Shown here in pieces: positions 1 through 5,741 of a stretch of 7,225 nt of DNA; the first letter of the stretch is position 1; each line of letters opens with the position of its first letter. The notes below the pieces were generated by a model, which was not told the DNA's origin, did no database searches, and saw only the letters and a list, made by a program, of their open reading frames with translations. Source of the DNA: Bacteroidota bacterium (GTDB taxonomy: Bacteria > Bacteroidota > Ignavibacteria > Ignavibacteriales > Ignavibacteriaceae); the NCBI GenBank assembly GCA_021796135.1, contig JAJYOQ010000205.1, positions 1-7,225 of the forward strand. Direction: 5' to 3'. The translations under genes and the position numbers were made by a program.

Positions 1-342
1 GATATATATGATTTATTAAGGGTAATGCGTACTAATGAAACCGATACCGCAGCTATAAAAATTATAGAAAATGCTATGAATTATTTTAATGATTGTATTG
101 TTGATGAATGTCATGGAACATCCAATGCGGGTTCCTATGGACTTAATATTTACTTTCCATCAGTAAATGAGTTTACAGATATTTATTATTCATCTAATAA
201 TGACCCGCTTGATTTTAAAAATAATTGCAGCTGGGATGCACTTCTCGTAAGCGTTCTTCGAAAAAGTAGTATAAGTCCAAGAAAAGATATTCTTACTAAT
301 ATTTACAAGTTTAATGGTTTCTATACAACTTATAATCATTAA
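1..342 (+). CDS. Clostripain-like (peptidase C11) protein, C-terminal end only
   Basis: The frame is open to the left edge, so only the last 113 residues are present. An internal ATG at 25 is unlikely to be the true start, because the frame continues upstream with DIYDLLRV. The stretch SYGLNIYFPS, at about residues 45-54 of the fragment, followed about 24 residues later by a tryptophan (NCSWDALL), matches the end of the clostripain family. In that family a GLSIYFP strand and a W-x-x-L helix close the catalytic domain. The Cys/His catalytic residues would lie upstream of the window and cannot be checked. Members are usually secreted cysteine endopeptidases that cut after basic residues; activity here is inferred. 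No T9SS sorting domain follows the peptidase part. The stop at 340-342 is 22 bp before the next gene, so the two may be co-transcribed. Family assignment is moderately confident. Confidence 0.6.
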   Translation, partial: DIYDLLRVMRTNETDTAAIKIIENAMNYFNDCIVDECHGTSNAGSYGLNIYFPSVNEFTDIYYSSNNDPLDFKNNCSWDALLVSVLRKSSISPRKDILTNIYKFNGFYTTYNH

Positions 343-353
343 GGTAATTAATT

Positions 354-360
354 AGGAGGA
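354..360 (+). promoter_or_regulatory. Ribosome binding site for the GTG-started beta-barrel gene
   Basis: AGGAGGA is a full Shine-Dalgarno match ending four bases before GTG at 365. No ATG sits at a workable distance in that frame, and the GTG opens directly into a signal peptide. This fixes the start at GTG. Confidence 0.75.
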
Positions 361-364
361 TTTA

Positions 365-970
365 GTGAAAATTTATAAAGTTTTTTTCTTAGTTATTTTT
401 TCACTTTTCTATAATTCACCCTTGTTTCCACAAGATGCTTTAAAGAAAGGTGTATATAATCTATCGGGGAGTATATCGTATTCATATTCAAAAAGTACGA
501 GTTCTTCGAATGAACCATATTATAATTCGGGTACAGCCAATATCAAAGAGACTTATATTTCAATGACACCATCTTTTAGCTATTTTATTATGAATAATTT
601 ATCAATCGGTGGTAGTATTTCTTACTATTATGCAGAGACAGAATATTCTCTTTCAAATACTACTAACCCTAGTTTAGTATTTCCTAAAAGTATATCCAGA
701 AATTTTGGAATTGGACCGAGCATCAGATACTATTTTAGCGGCAATATTATCGTACCTTTCTTAGGAATAAGTGATTTTTATTCAAAAAATATTAATTCAA
801 AACAAGAAGGAAATATTTTTACTGCAGTAGGTGGAATAAATTATTTTCTTTCAAACAGTGTTGCATTAGAACCATTTTTATCCTATTCATTAAGTACTTA
901 TAATAAACCCAACCAGAATACTAATACTTTTTCGATAGGCTTTAGGATAAACTATTTCATTATTAAATAA
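365..970 (+). CDS. Outer-membrane beta-barrel protein (porin-like family)
   Basis: This 201-residue protein starts at GTG. Residues 1-23 (MKIYKVFFLVIFSLF...FPQ) form a Sec signal peptide: a lysine-bearing n-region, a hydrophobic core and a likely cut near FPQ|DA. The mature part is rich in Ser, Tyr, Asn and Gly and shows alternating amphipathic strands (YNLSGSISYSYS, SIGGSISYYYAET, NFGIGPSIRYYF, FTAVGGINYFL). It ends with FSIGFRINYFIIK, a last strand of the kind the BAM machinery recognises. About eight strands can be counted, which fits the small OMP_b-brl/OmpA-like barrels common in Bacteroidota. Function beyond a small outer-membrane barrel cannot be told. It lies 22 bp after the clostripain-like gene and may be its operon partner. 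An attC-like repeat begins six bases after the stop. Confidence 0.75.
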   Translation: MKIYKVFFLVIFSLFYNSPLFPQDALKKGVYNLSGSISYSYSKSTSSSNEPYYNSGTANIKETYISMTPSFSYFIMNNLSIGGSISYYYAETEYSLSNTTNPSLVFPKSISRNFGIGPSIRYYFSGNIIVPFLGISDFYSKNINSKQEGNIFTAVGGINYFLSNSVALEPFLSYSLSTYNKPNQNTNTFSIGFRINYFIIK

Positions 971-976
971 AAAAGA

Positions 977-1083
977 GCACAACGTAACAAGTGGCTCAAG
1001 GCGACAGCGTTTTCGCATTCGGCCTTTTACAAATTTTAGAGTTAGTCGTTCCGATGCAAGTTTCTTGTTCAAGGTAGTCGTGC
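977..1083 (+). repeat. attC-like palindromic repeat 1, directly behind the barrel gene
   Basis: The element begins six bases after the stop with GCACAAC (977-983) and ends with GTCGTGC (1077-1083), near reverse complements with one mismatch. Just inside them, AACAAG (986-991) pairs with CTTGTT (1064-1069). The interior carries TCAAGGCGACAGCG and TTCGCATTCGGC (1012-1023), which recur in the element at 2652-2742. Conserved outer boxes, an imperfect palindrome of about 107 nt and a position right after a stop codon are the hallmarks of integron attC sites. The R boxes only loosely follow the RYYYAAC/GTTRRRY consensus, so it may be degenerate or another gene-trailing repeat family. Confidence 0.4.
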
Positions 1084-1125
1084 TATGAAAGATTTTTCTA
1101 GTTCTAAAATTTATTAACAAGTTTG

Positions 1126-1153
1126 GCAGTGTAGTTTGGGGCTGCGCCTTAGC
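1126..1153 (+). repeat. Dispersed 28-nt repeat, copy A
   Basis: The core GCAGTGTAGTTTGGGGCTGC plus GCCTTAGC matches 24 of 28 positions of copy B at 6550-6577. In both copies the sequence stops matching shortly after the core. Here it ends about 10 bases before the proposed 5' end of the group II intron. Copy B can form a GGCTA/TAGCC hairpin; copy A has lost part of that pairing. Confidence 0.6.
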
Positions 1154-1163
1154 GATATCGTTA

Positions 1164-1651
1164 GTGCGTCAAGCGAAGCTTGATGCTTCTTATAGAGTGA
1201 AAGTCTCTATTGGGTAAGTATTAGCAGTGCACTCATACCGAGTGTTGCATGTATCGAGGAGTTCATTAAAACAGAACGAACGAAATACATGAAGCGTGCA
1301 CAGGGAATTATATAGGCTCCCGACAAAAAACAGTCGGGACAAGTTGTAAGGAAGACCGCACTTCCTGGAACCAACCTGCCTGACGGCAAGGCAGGTTTAG
1401 CCTCGGAAATTGCGATGTATGTAGACGGCAATCCGCCGCGGCGGATTAACGGCTCAGAAGCCAATCCCGTAGCGGGAAATAATCGTTATGCAAGACTATT
1501 CAAGGTCTACCGTGGTTATAAGGTGTAGCATGTATAAAGAGAAGCATACAAGAACTTGAGAGACCCTGTAAGTTCCATTGAAAGAAATGGTAAGCTAAGT
1601 CAACTAAAAGAAGACAAGCTGAAGGCATACAGGGAGCTTGCCTACCACAAC
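1164..1651 (+). mobile_element. Group II intron remnant 1 (internally deleted, no reverse transcriptase)
   Basis: The stretch starts with GTGCG (1164), the group II intron 5' consensus GUGYG. It continues with a GAAAG loop closed by ATAGAG/CTCTAT (1192-1210), then GTAAGTATTAGCAGTGC, as in the domain I start of bacterial introns that carry an LtrA-type protein. Further hairpins include CCCGAC/GTCGGG (1319-1338) and AACCTGCC/GGCAGGTT (1373-1397). The block at 1436-1543 recurs in the second remnant. The likely 3' end is CCTACCACAAC (1641-1651), which ends in AY as expected and parallels CCTACCACGAC in remnant 2. At 488 nt the element is too short for a complete intron. No reverse transcriptase ORF is present and no convincing domain V can be drawn before the 3' end, so a deletion from domain IV through V is likely. 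Exact edges are uncertain; splicing is not expected. Confidence 0.55.
1431..1446. repeat. Perfect 16-nt GC-rich palindrome inside intron remnant 1
   Basis: ATCCGCCGCGGCGGAT is its own reverse complement. It stands out in an AT-rich window. At the matching place in remnant 2 (2743-2755) the sequence is ATCCGCGGCGGAT, three bases shorter. It may be a peripheral stem of the intron RNA or a small REP-like insertion into it. Confidence 0.7.
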
Positions 1652-1693
1652 GGCGCAATTGCCCTTAAACAAATATAGTAGGAGAAAAGTAAA

Positions 1694-2650
1694 ATGAAAA
1701 AGTTTACAATTATTCTGACAGTTTCAATTGCAATGACAATTAAGACAAATGCGCAAATTCCAAATAATGGATTTGAAGATTGGACAACAGACACATCTGG
1801 AATTGAAATACCATCCGGTATATGGGTAACTGATAATCTTGTTGAAAAGCCATCAGGAGTGACATATAATGCAGTAACAAAATCGTCAGACCATTACCCA
1901 CAAAACGTAGGCATTTATTCCATAAGATTGGAAAACAATATCTCTTTTGTAAATTCAAATCCAGAATCACCATATCCTTATTGGCGACTTGCTTATGGTA
2001 GTACAGCTACAGCTCCTTTAACTTCTCATTACTTGGGATATAATGGTCCTTCGTTCCCTATAACAGGACATCCTACAAGTTTTCGTGGCTTTTACAAATT
2101 TTTACCTCAGAATAATGATACTCTAGTAATAGGGTTAGTTTTATTCAAAAATGGTAGCCCTGTGGCTAGTGCATTTTTAAACTCTACAGAGACTGTATCC
2201 AATTGGACATCTTTTAATTTACCCATTTCTAATTATACAACTTCAGATAGTGCACAGATATGGTTAATGGCTTTAAAAACTGTCCCTCAAGGGAATTCTA
2301 TTCTTTATGTTGATAATTTGAGTTTTGATACTCTGATTACTTCTGTAAGTCTTACTCCGAGTGAACTTCCAATGAAGTTTAATTTAGCGCAAAATTATCC
2401 TAATCCTTTTAATCCTTCTACCACCATAGAATATAATATTCCTCATTCCGGTGAAGTAAATATTAACATATATGATATTCAAGGTAAATTGATAAAAGAT
2501 ATTAGTGAATATCAAGACTCTCCGGGAGATTCTAAATATATATGGAATGGTAAAAATAATTTTGGAAATCAAGTAGCATCTGGTACTTACTTTTACCAAA
2601 TAAGATATGGAAATGTTATTCAGACAAAAAAGATGATCCTTCTAAAGTAA
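1694..2650 (+). CDS. Secreted protein with C-terminal T9SS type A sorting domain
   Basis: This is a 318-residue protein started by ATG with GGAG (1681-1684) nine bases upstream. Residues 1-20 are a signal peptide (MKKFTIILTVSIAMTIKTNA, cut before QIP). Residues 21-215 open with IPNNGFEDWT and continue with a G-x-W-x-T-D-N motif, GFYKFLP (132-138), a W-T-S-F-N-L-P strand and ILYVDNLSF (203-211). This is the layout of jelly-roll, carbohydrate-binding-like modules of the PCMD/CBM type in Bacteroidota. No catalytic motif was recognised. Residues from about 229 to 318 are the sorting domain: NYPNPFNPSTTIEY (234-247), an IYDIQGKLI strand, SGTYFYQIRYG (296-306) and the final KKMILLK. The protein is expected to cross the outer membrane by T9SS and be released or anchored at the surface. 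It begins 42 bp after intron remnant 1, and an attC-like repeat starts one base after the stop. Confidence 0.88.
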   Translation: MKKFTIILTVSIAMTIKTNAQIPNNGFEDWTTDTSGIEIPSGIWVTDNLVEKPSGVTYNAVTKSSDHYPQNVGIYSIRLENNISFVNSNPESPYPYWRLAYGSTATAPLTSHYLGYNGPSFPITGHPTSFRGFYKFLPQNNDTLVIGLVLFKNGSPVASAFLNSTETVSNWTSFNLPISNYTTSDSAQIWLMALKTVPQGNSILYVDNLSFDTLITSVSLTPSELPMKFNLAQNYPNPFNPSTTIEYNIPHSGEVNINIYDIQGKLIKDISEYQDSPGDSKYIWNGKNNFGNQVASGTYFYQIRYGNVIQTKKMILLK

Positions 2651-2651
2651 T

Positions 2652-2742
2652 GCCTAACGTCAATCAAGCGGACGCCGTATTCGCATTCGGCATTTTTGTA
2701 ATTATTGGTTTTGTTGTCCCGTGTTAAGTTGCTTTGTTAAGT
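2652..2742 (+). repeat. attC-like palindromic repeat 2, one base behind the T9SS gene
   Basis: GCCTAAC (2652-2658) fits the attC R'' consensus RYYYAAC exactly. GTTAAGT occurs at 2723-2729 and again at 2736-2742, and each copy fits the R' consensus GTTRRRY. The 5' arm ATCAAGCGGACGCC shows partial pairing with TTGTCCCGTGTTAAGTTGC on the 3' side (shared GTCC, TTRA and TTG blocks). About 34 nt around TTCGCATTCGGC (2680-2691) match repeat 1 with few differences. Total length near 90 nt is within the usual attC range. No integrase gene is in the window. Confidence 0.5.
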
Positions 2743-2744
2743 AT

Positions 2745-2980
2745 CCGCGGCGGATTAACGGTTCAGAAGCCAACACTTGAATAGTCGCTAAGCGAGATTA
2801 TTAAAGGTCTATCGTGGTTATAAGGTGTAGCATGTATAAAGAGAAACAAACAAAGCAGAACGAGAGATTAAATTCACTCGAGCTGTGAAATGCGGAAGCG
2901 AGTATCACTGAGGAGACCGGTGCGGTAATACTACCCACAGGGATCTATGTGCGCTGGGTAACTGGCGTTCCTACCACGAC
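2745..2980 (+). mobile_element. Group II intron remnant 2 (5'-truncated, domain V/VI-like end)
   Basis: CCGCGGCGGATTAACGG at 2745 starts the match to remnant 1 at 1436. The two share a perfect 33-nt block (2813-2845 and 1511-1543) containing GGTTATAAGGTGTAGC. After 2860 they diverge, as if the central part has been deleted. The 3' part holds a domain V-like hairpin (about 2914-2946, GGTA-ATAC-TACC inside ACCGGTG/CACAGGG). Next comes a domain VI-like hairpin, CGCTGG-GTAA-CTGGCG (2952-2967), closed by a GNRA-type GTAA loop with U-G wobbles. It ends with CCTACCACGAC (2970-2980), including a candidate branch-point A. The usual AGC triad of domain V is not clear. No reverse transcriptase and no 5' GUGYG end remain, so this is a dead copy. 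It directly follows the attC-like repeat. Confidence 0.5.
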
Positions 2981-3036
2981 GGTGGCAAATAAGTATTCAT
3001 TGTTCTATATTTATAGAAGTAAAAAGAAAAAGCAGC

Positions 3037-3336
3037 ATGAATAAAATTGAATTGAAAAATAGAATAGTAGATTCGCTAAAAGAACAAAAAGAAATCGAAA
3101 GGATTATAATTTTTGGTTCTTTTAATCAAAGCGATTCGCCAAATGATATAGATATTGCTGTGGTACAAAATAGTTCAGATAATTATCTAACACTGGCATT
3201 AAAATATCGAAAGCTTATAAGGAATATTTCAAAAGAAATAGCTGTTGATATATTTCCAATAGTTGAAAAAAACAAAAGTAGTTTCTTCACAAATGAAATT
3301 GCATGCGGGGAAGTGATTTATGCAAGAGGAAACTAA
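3037..3336 (+). CDS. Minimal nucleotidyltransferase (MNT), MntA-like antitoxin
   Basis: A 99-residue protein of normal length for stand-alone MNT domains. RIIIFGSF (22-29) carries the Gly-Ser of the polymerase-beta fold (G27, S28). SPNDIDIAV (34-42) supplies the metal-binding aspartates D37 and D39, and D71 in IAVDIFPI is the likely third acidic residue. The spacing between GS and DID is eight residues, shorter than the ten common in MntA; this short-loop form also occurs in the family. Such proteins pair with HEPN toxins, which they silence by AMP transfer in the HepT/MntA systems. The next gene begins inside this one's 3' end and is the expected HEPN partner, but it is truncated, so this antitoxin probably has no target here. 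The Shine-Dalgarno is weak (an A/G-rich stretch). It begins about 56 bp after intron remnant 2. Confidence 0.8.
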   Translation: MNKIELKNRIVDSLKEQKEIERIIIFGSFNQSDSPNDIDIAVVQNSSDNYLTLALKYRKLIRNISKEIAVDIFPIVEKNKSSFFTNEIACGEVIYARGN

Positions 3337-3457
3337 AAATTGGCTCACATACTCTGAAGAGAATCTTGAAGCAGCAAAAGTTCTTCTTGAAAGTGAGCTT
3401 TATAATTCATGTATTCACAATTTCTCAGATGAAAAAAATCGATCATGTCTGAAATGA
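3320..3457 (+). pseudogene. Truncated HEPN-domain gene (HepT-like toxin remnant)
   Basis: ATG at 3320 lies 17 nt inside the end of the MNT gene, with GGGGAAG upstream as ribosome binding site. This coupled overlap is typical of MNT/HEPN pairs. The 45-residue product starts NWLTYSEENLEAAKVLLESE (7-26) and continues LYNSCIHN. This matches the first helices of HEPN proteins, which normally run on as SQQAxEKxLKA and reach 110-140 residues. After H33-N34 the family pattern is lost. The break coincides with the first copy of a 42-nt repeat that recurs after the DUF4239 gene. The RxxxxH active-site motif of HEPN ribonucleases is missing, so no toxin activity is expected. It is too short to appear in most gene calls. 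Confidence 0.65.
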
Positions 3458-3459
3458 AT
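3418..3459 (+). repeat. 42-nt direct repeat, copy 1 (at the HEPN breakpoint)
   Basis: CAATTTCT, GATGAAAAA, ATCGATCA and CTGAAATGAAT are shared in order with 4399-4441, with only about four differences over 43 columns. This copy begins exactly where HEPN similarity ends. The two copies bracket the DUF4239 gene, about 980 bp apart. Confidence 0.75.
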
Positions 3460-3538
3460 GAACACACAGCGAACATCAATATCATACTCATAAAATCTAC
3501 AAGACATAATATTTAGTAATATTAGAAGGACCACGTCT

Positions 3539-4333
3539 ATGCTTTATAATATACCTGCCCCGCTTCTTGTTGGAATTCTTTTCATCGGGATTATTCTATT
3601 TTATTTGATTGGTATGCGAGCAATGCAATATAAAAAGAAAAAGGACCCTTTATACGCACCGGATGGGGTAGGTCCGCTTGAAGGAGCAGTACTTGGCTTA
3701 CTCTCCTTGTTGCTTGCATTTACGTTTAATCAATCGGCATCAAATTACGATGTACGAAGGGACTTAGTTGTTGAAGAAGCCAATGACATTGGGACTGCGT
3801 TGTTCCGTGCCGCGTTATATCCCGACTCTCTCAAACGCGCATTCAGGAACGACTTCAAAGATTACATCATAGCACGCATCGCTTACTATGATGCAGGTAC
3901 CGATGAAGATAAAATTCATGCCACTTTGCAAGAAGCGAACGACATATCGATGAGAATATGGCAGCGCGCATCATACATCTCCCGGTTGCCCGGCAATGCA
4001 ACCCGGTCGATGCAAATGCTACCGGCTATCAACAACATGATTGATGCCATGAGCAGGCGTGAAGAATTAAGAAAGAAGCATGTTCCGGAATCCATTCTCT
4101 GGCTTTTATTCCTGCTTTGTATTACCGGCAGTTTTATTGTTGGCTACGCAAGTAAATCGAGGAAGATAGACTATGTGATTCTATGCACATATTCCTTGAT
4201 GACGGTCATGACCATTTATTTTATTCTTGATCTTGATCGTCCACGGCGCGGCATCATTACCACAAGTTCAGCTCACGAGAACATACACAGTCTTTTAAAT
4301 TATTTCCAGGACAACGCAGGTACGACGAAATAA
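3539..4333 (+). CDS. DUF4239 family membrane protein (bestrophin-like domain)
   Basis: A 264-residue integral membrane protein; ATG at 3539 is preceded by AGAAGGA (3524-3530). Four membrane segments are visible: about 6-27, 47-64, 184-203 and 210-230. A cytosolic or periplasmic helical domain of about 115 residues lies between the second and third. Family marks are EANDIGTALFRA (80-91), early in that domain, and DLDRPRRGII (231-240) after the last membrane segment. Length is normal for the family. DUF4239 proteins are related in profile to bestrophin-like anion channels, but no function is established and none is claimed. Base composition is clearly more GC-rich (codons such as CGC, GCG, CCG) than the AT-rich genes around it. 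Together with the 42-nt repeats on both sides, this suggests separate ancestry from the neighbours. It has no evident operon partner. Confidence 0.75.
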   Translation: MLYNIPAPLLVGILFIGIILFYLIGMRAMQYKKKKDPLYAPDGVGPLEGAVLGLLSLLLAFTFNQSASNYDVRRDLVVEEANDIGTALFRAALYPDSLKRAFRNDFKDYIIARIAYYDAGTDEDKIHATLQEANDISMRIWQRASYISRLPGNATRSMQMLPAINNMIDAMSRREELRKKHVPESILWLLFLLCITGSFIVGYASKSRKIDYVILCTYSLMTVMTIYFILDLDRPRRGIITTSSAHENIHSLLNYFQDNAGTTK

Positions 4334-4398
4334 AATACCGATAGTTCTCTTATCTGGAACAAAAAATGTTCTCAGGATTTGACATATTCTTGCTTTCG

Positions 4399-4441
4399 CA
4401 ATTTCTGAGATGAAAAAGATCGATCAAGTTCTGAAATGAAT
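4399..4441 (+). repeat. Direct repeat, copy 2 (behind the DUF4239 gene)
   Basis: This is the near-identical partner of 3418-3459. It begins 65 bases after the DUF4239 stop. The sequence continues from 4435 into a 31-codon open stretch (NELATAYKSRHYDAR..., ending at TAG 4528-4530) that copy 1 lacks. With a one-base shift, the repeat would read ISEMKKIDQVL into NELATAY. The repeat may therefore derive from an unrecognised gene, of which copy 1 kept only a short piece. Confidence 0.7.
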
Positions 4442-4536
4442 TGGCAACGGCATATAAAAGCAGACATTACGACGCGCGCTTTTTTGTAAATGATTATTAC
4501 GGTCGCTCCATTGTTTTGCCGCCAAAATAGTGATCG

Positions 4537-4841
4537 TTTGATGGAGGCAAAACAAACATTGTAATGCCCGCAGGCGTTTTATGCTTCACATACTACCGGA
4601 GAATTTTTATAAAACAAGATATTACGGAATACTGAGTAGCCGGAACAAACAGAAAGACATAGCGAAGTGCCGTGAGATATTAGGAGTTGCGAAGAATAAG
4701 AAACCGAAGAAAGCAGAAATAGTGCAGCCTTGTTCTGATAGAGAATTGCCAAACAAAGAAATTTCCGTTGGTTATAATCAATGTCCAAACTGTAAAGCCG
4801 GAACGATGCACTCTATTAAAATAAATATCAGAGCAGCTTAA
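4537..4841 (+). pseudogene. IS91 family transposase, C-terminal remnant
   Basis: From 4569 the frame reads RRFMLHILPENFYKTRYYGIL, then KDIAKCREILGV. This is the conserved C-terminal block of IS91/ISCR rolling-circle transposases (family pattern RRFLLHxLPxxFxxIRxYGxL ... LxxCRxLLG). The end QCPNCKAGTMHS supplies a CxxC pair, as in the family's terminal zinc-binding segment. Just upstream, in another frame (4537-4575), DGGKTNIVMPA resembles the segment that precedes RRF in these proteins (xGxKTKxMxL...). This suggests a small deletion or frameshift near 4573. The N-terminal zinc finger and catalytic HUH/tyrosine part are absent. ATG at 4581 is only an internal methionine. The remnant is inactive and marks past IS91 movement. 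Confidence 0.7.
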
Positions 4842-5093
4842 CAATGACCGGTTGAGTAAAAAATGAGTGCAAAAAAAGAAAGCGATATAAATCGCAGCGA
4901 AAGAGTGCGTCAAGTTAATGACTAACCTGACTACCGGTAAGCAAGTAAGCTCCGGCAAAGAGAAAAAGTTTATAGATAATTACAAAATAATAATTACCAC
5001 TGTAATGAAAAGAAATGAAAATGAGTGGTGCAATGTTTGCAGATATGGAAAAAGAAACCGCATTAAAAACCCATAGGTGCACGGTATGGTTTC
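4842..5093 (+). other. Probable non-coding 3' end of the IS91 remnant
   Basis: No gene is visible here. The stretch is A-rich and purine-rich and follows the transposase stop. It ends in CACGGTATGGTTTCGCACAAC (the last bases lie at 5094-5100), which resembles the terminal sequences of IS91-type elements in Bacteroidota as I recall them. If so, the element's right end lies near 5100, abutting the palindrome in front of the GNAT gene. Two shorter minus-strand frames here have no protein-like features. Confidence 0.3.
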
Positions 5094-5192
5094 GCACAAC
5101 ACTATTTTATCTGCAAATGAGCAATTAGATTTTACGACTCTATCATTCTCTTTTTTGCTTATTTACAGATAAAATACTTAATAGTTATATGC
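5094..5192 (+). repeat. attC-like long imperfect palindrome in front of the GNAT gene
   Basis: The 22-nt arms at 5103-5124 (TATTTTATCTGCAAATGAGC...) and 5155-5176 are reverse complements with only two mismatches, around a 30-nt loop. Outside them lie GCACAAC (5094-5100) and GTTATATGC (5184-5192), which could act as R'' and R' boxes. GTTATATGC is the exact reverse complement of GCATATAAC found just after the GNAT stop. The start codon of the GNAT gene is 25 bases past the R'-like box, as in integron cassettes. GCACAAC also opens repeat 1 at 977. The spacers between arms and boxes are unequal (2 and 7 nt), and the R' box departs from GTTRRRY. A simple transcript hairpin is the alternative. Confidence 0.45.
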
Positions 5193-5217
5193 TAAAAAAT
5201 TATTTAGACAAATATTT

Positions 5218-5736
5218 ATGATTAAGCTTGAAAAATTTACTGAAAATGATTTCGATTACCTTATTTCTTGGATTAATAATGAAGAAGATTTAATCCAGTT
5301 TGCTGGAACAATCTTTACATTTCCTCTTACTAAGGATCAACTTTATAAATATTTGGTTAACCCAAATAGTAATGCTTTTAAAGTTATATATGGAAGAGAG
5401 AACATTCCAATTGGTCACGCTGAAATATTTATTGCAAATAATAATATTCCTAAACTCTGCAGAATAATTATTGGTAATAAAATTTATAGAGGTAAGGGAT
5501 TAGGTCAGCAAATAGTAAAAGAATTACTGAATATTTCTTTTAATAAATTCGCTGCAACTAGAGTTGAGTTAAATGTATTTGATTGGAATCAGAGTGCAAT
5601 TAAATGTTATGAAAGAGTAGGATTTAAGATAAATAATAGCACACAAAAAGAAATATTAGTCAGTGGGAAAAGTTGGATTTCAATAAATATGTTTATTGAA
5701 AAGAAAAATTTTTATGAAAACAAATACTTTATTTAA
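5218..5736 (+). CDS. GNAT family N-acetyltransferase (RimJ/RimL-like)
   Basis: A 172-residue protein of standard single-domain GNAT length. N-terminal KLEKFTENDFDYLISWINNEED matches the start of the Acetyltransf_3/RimJ-RimL group. PIGHAEIFI (64-72) is the strand before motif A. RGKGLG (91-96), after IIGNKIY, is the acetyl-CoA pyrophosphate-binding loop (Q/R-x-x-G-x-G/A). VFDWNQSAIKCYERVGF (120-136) is motif B with the N-x-x-A-x-x-x-Y-x-x-x-G-F pattern. The substrate is unknown; amino groups of proteins, small molecules or antibiotics are all possible in the family. The Shine-Dalgarno is poor, as is common for cassette genes. GTTATATGC upstream and GCATATAAC six bases after the stop frame it like an integron cassette, and GNATs are among the commonest cassette cargo. 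The codons are very AT-rich. Confidence 0.88.
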   Translation: MIKLEKFTENDFDYLISWINNEEDLIQFAGTIFTFPLTKDQLYKYLVNPNSNAFKVIYGRENIPIGHAEIFIANNNIPKLCRIIIGNKIYRGKGLGQQIVKELLNISFNKFAATRVELNVFDWNQSAIKCYERVGFKINNSTQKEILVSGKSWISINMFIEKKNFYENKYFI

Positions 5737-5741
5737 TTACT

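Noticed and set aside
890..1120. 76-codon minus-strand frame
   Set aside because: It overlaps the end of the barrel gene and the attC-like repeat, and its residues show no protein family pattern.
1207..1464. 85-codon minus-strand frame
   Set aside because: It lies wholly inside intron remnant 1, translates palindromic intron stems, and has no ribosome binding site or domain.
1164..1651. RNase P or tmRNA as an alternative for the structured RNA
   Set aside because: The GAAAGTC and ACAGGG words suggested it briefly, but the core of those RNAs is absent, while the GTGCG start and the partial second copy fit a group II intron.
1740..2599. Two minus-strand frames within the T9SS gene (1740-1973, 2384-2599)
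   Set aside because: They are antisense shadows of a well-supported coding region.
4354..4375. Rho-independent terminator behind the DUF4239 gene
   Set aside because: GAACA-AAAAA-TGTTC pairs, but the stem is short and AT-rich, and no T-run follows.
4579..5097. Three minus-strand frames across the IS91 remnant and its tail
   Set aside because: They are antisense to a recognised transposase fragment or in A-rich non-coding sequence, with no start signals.
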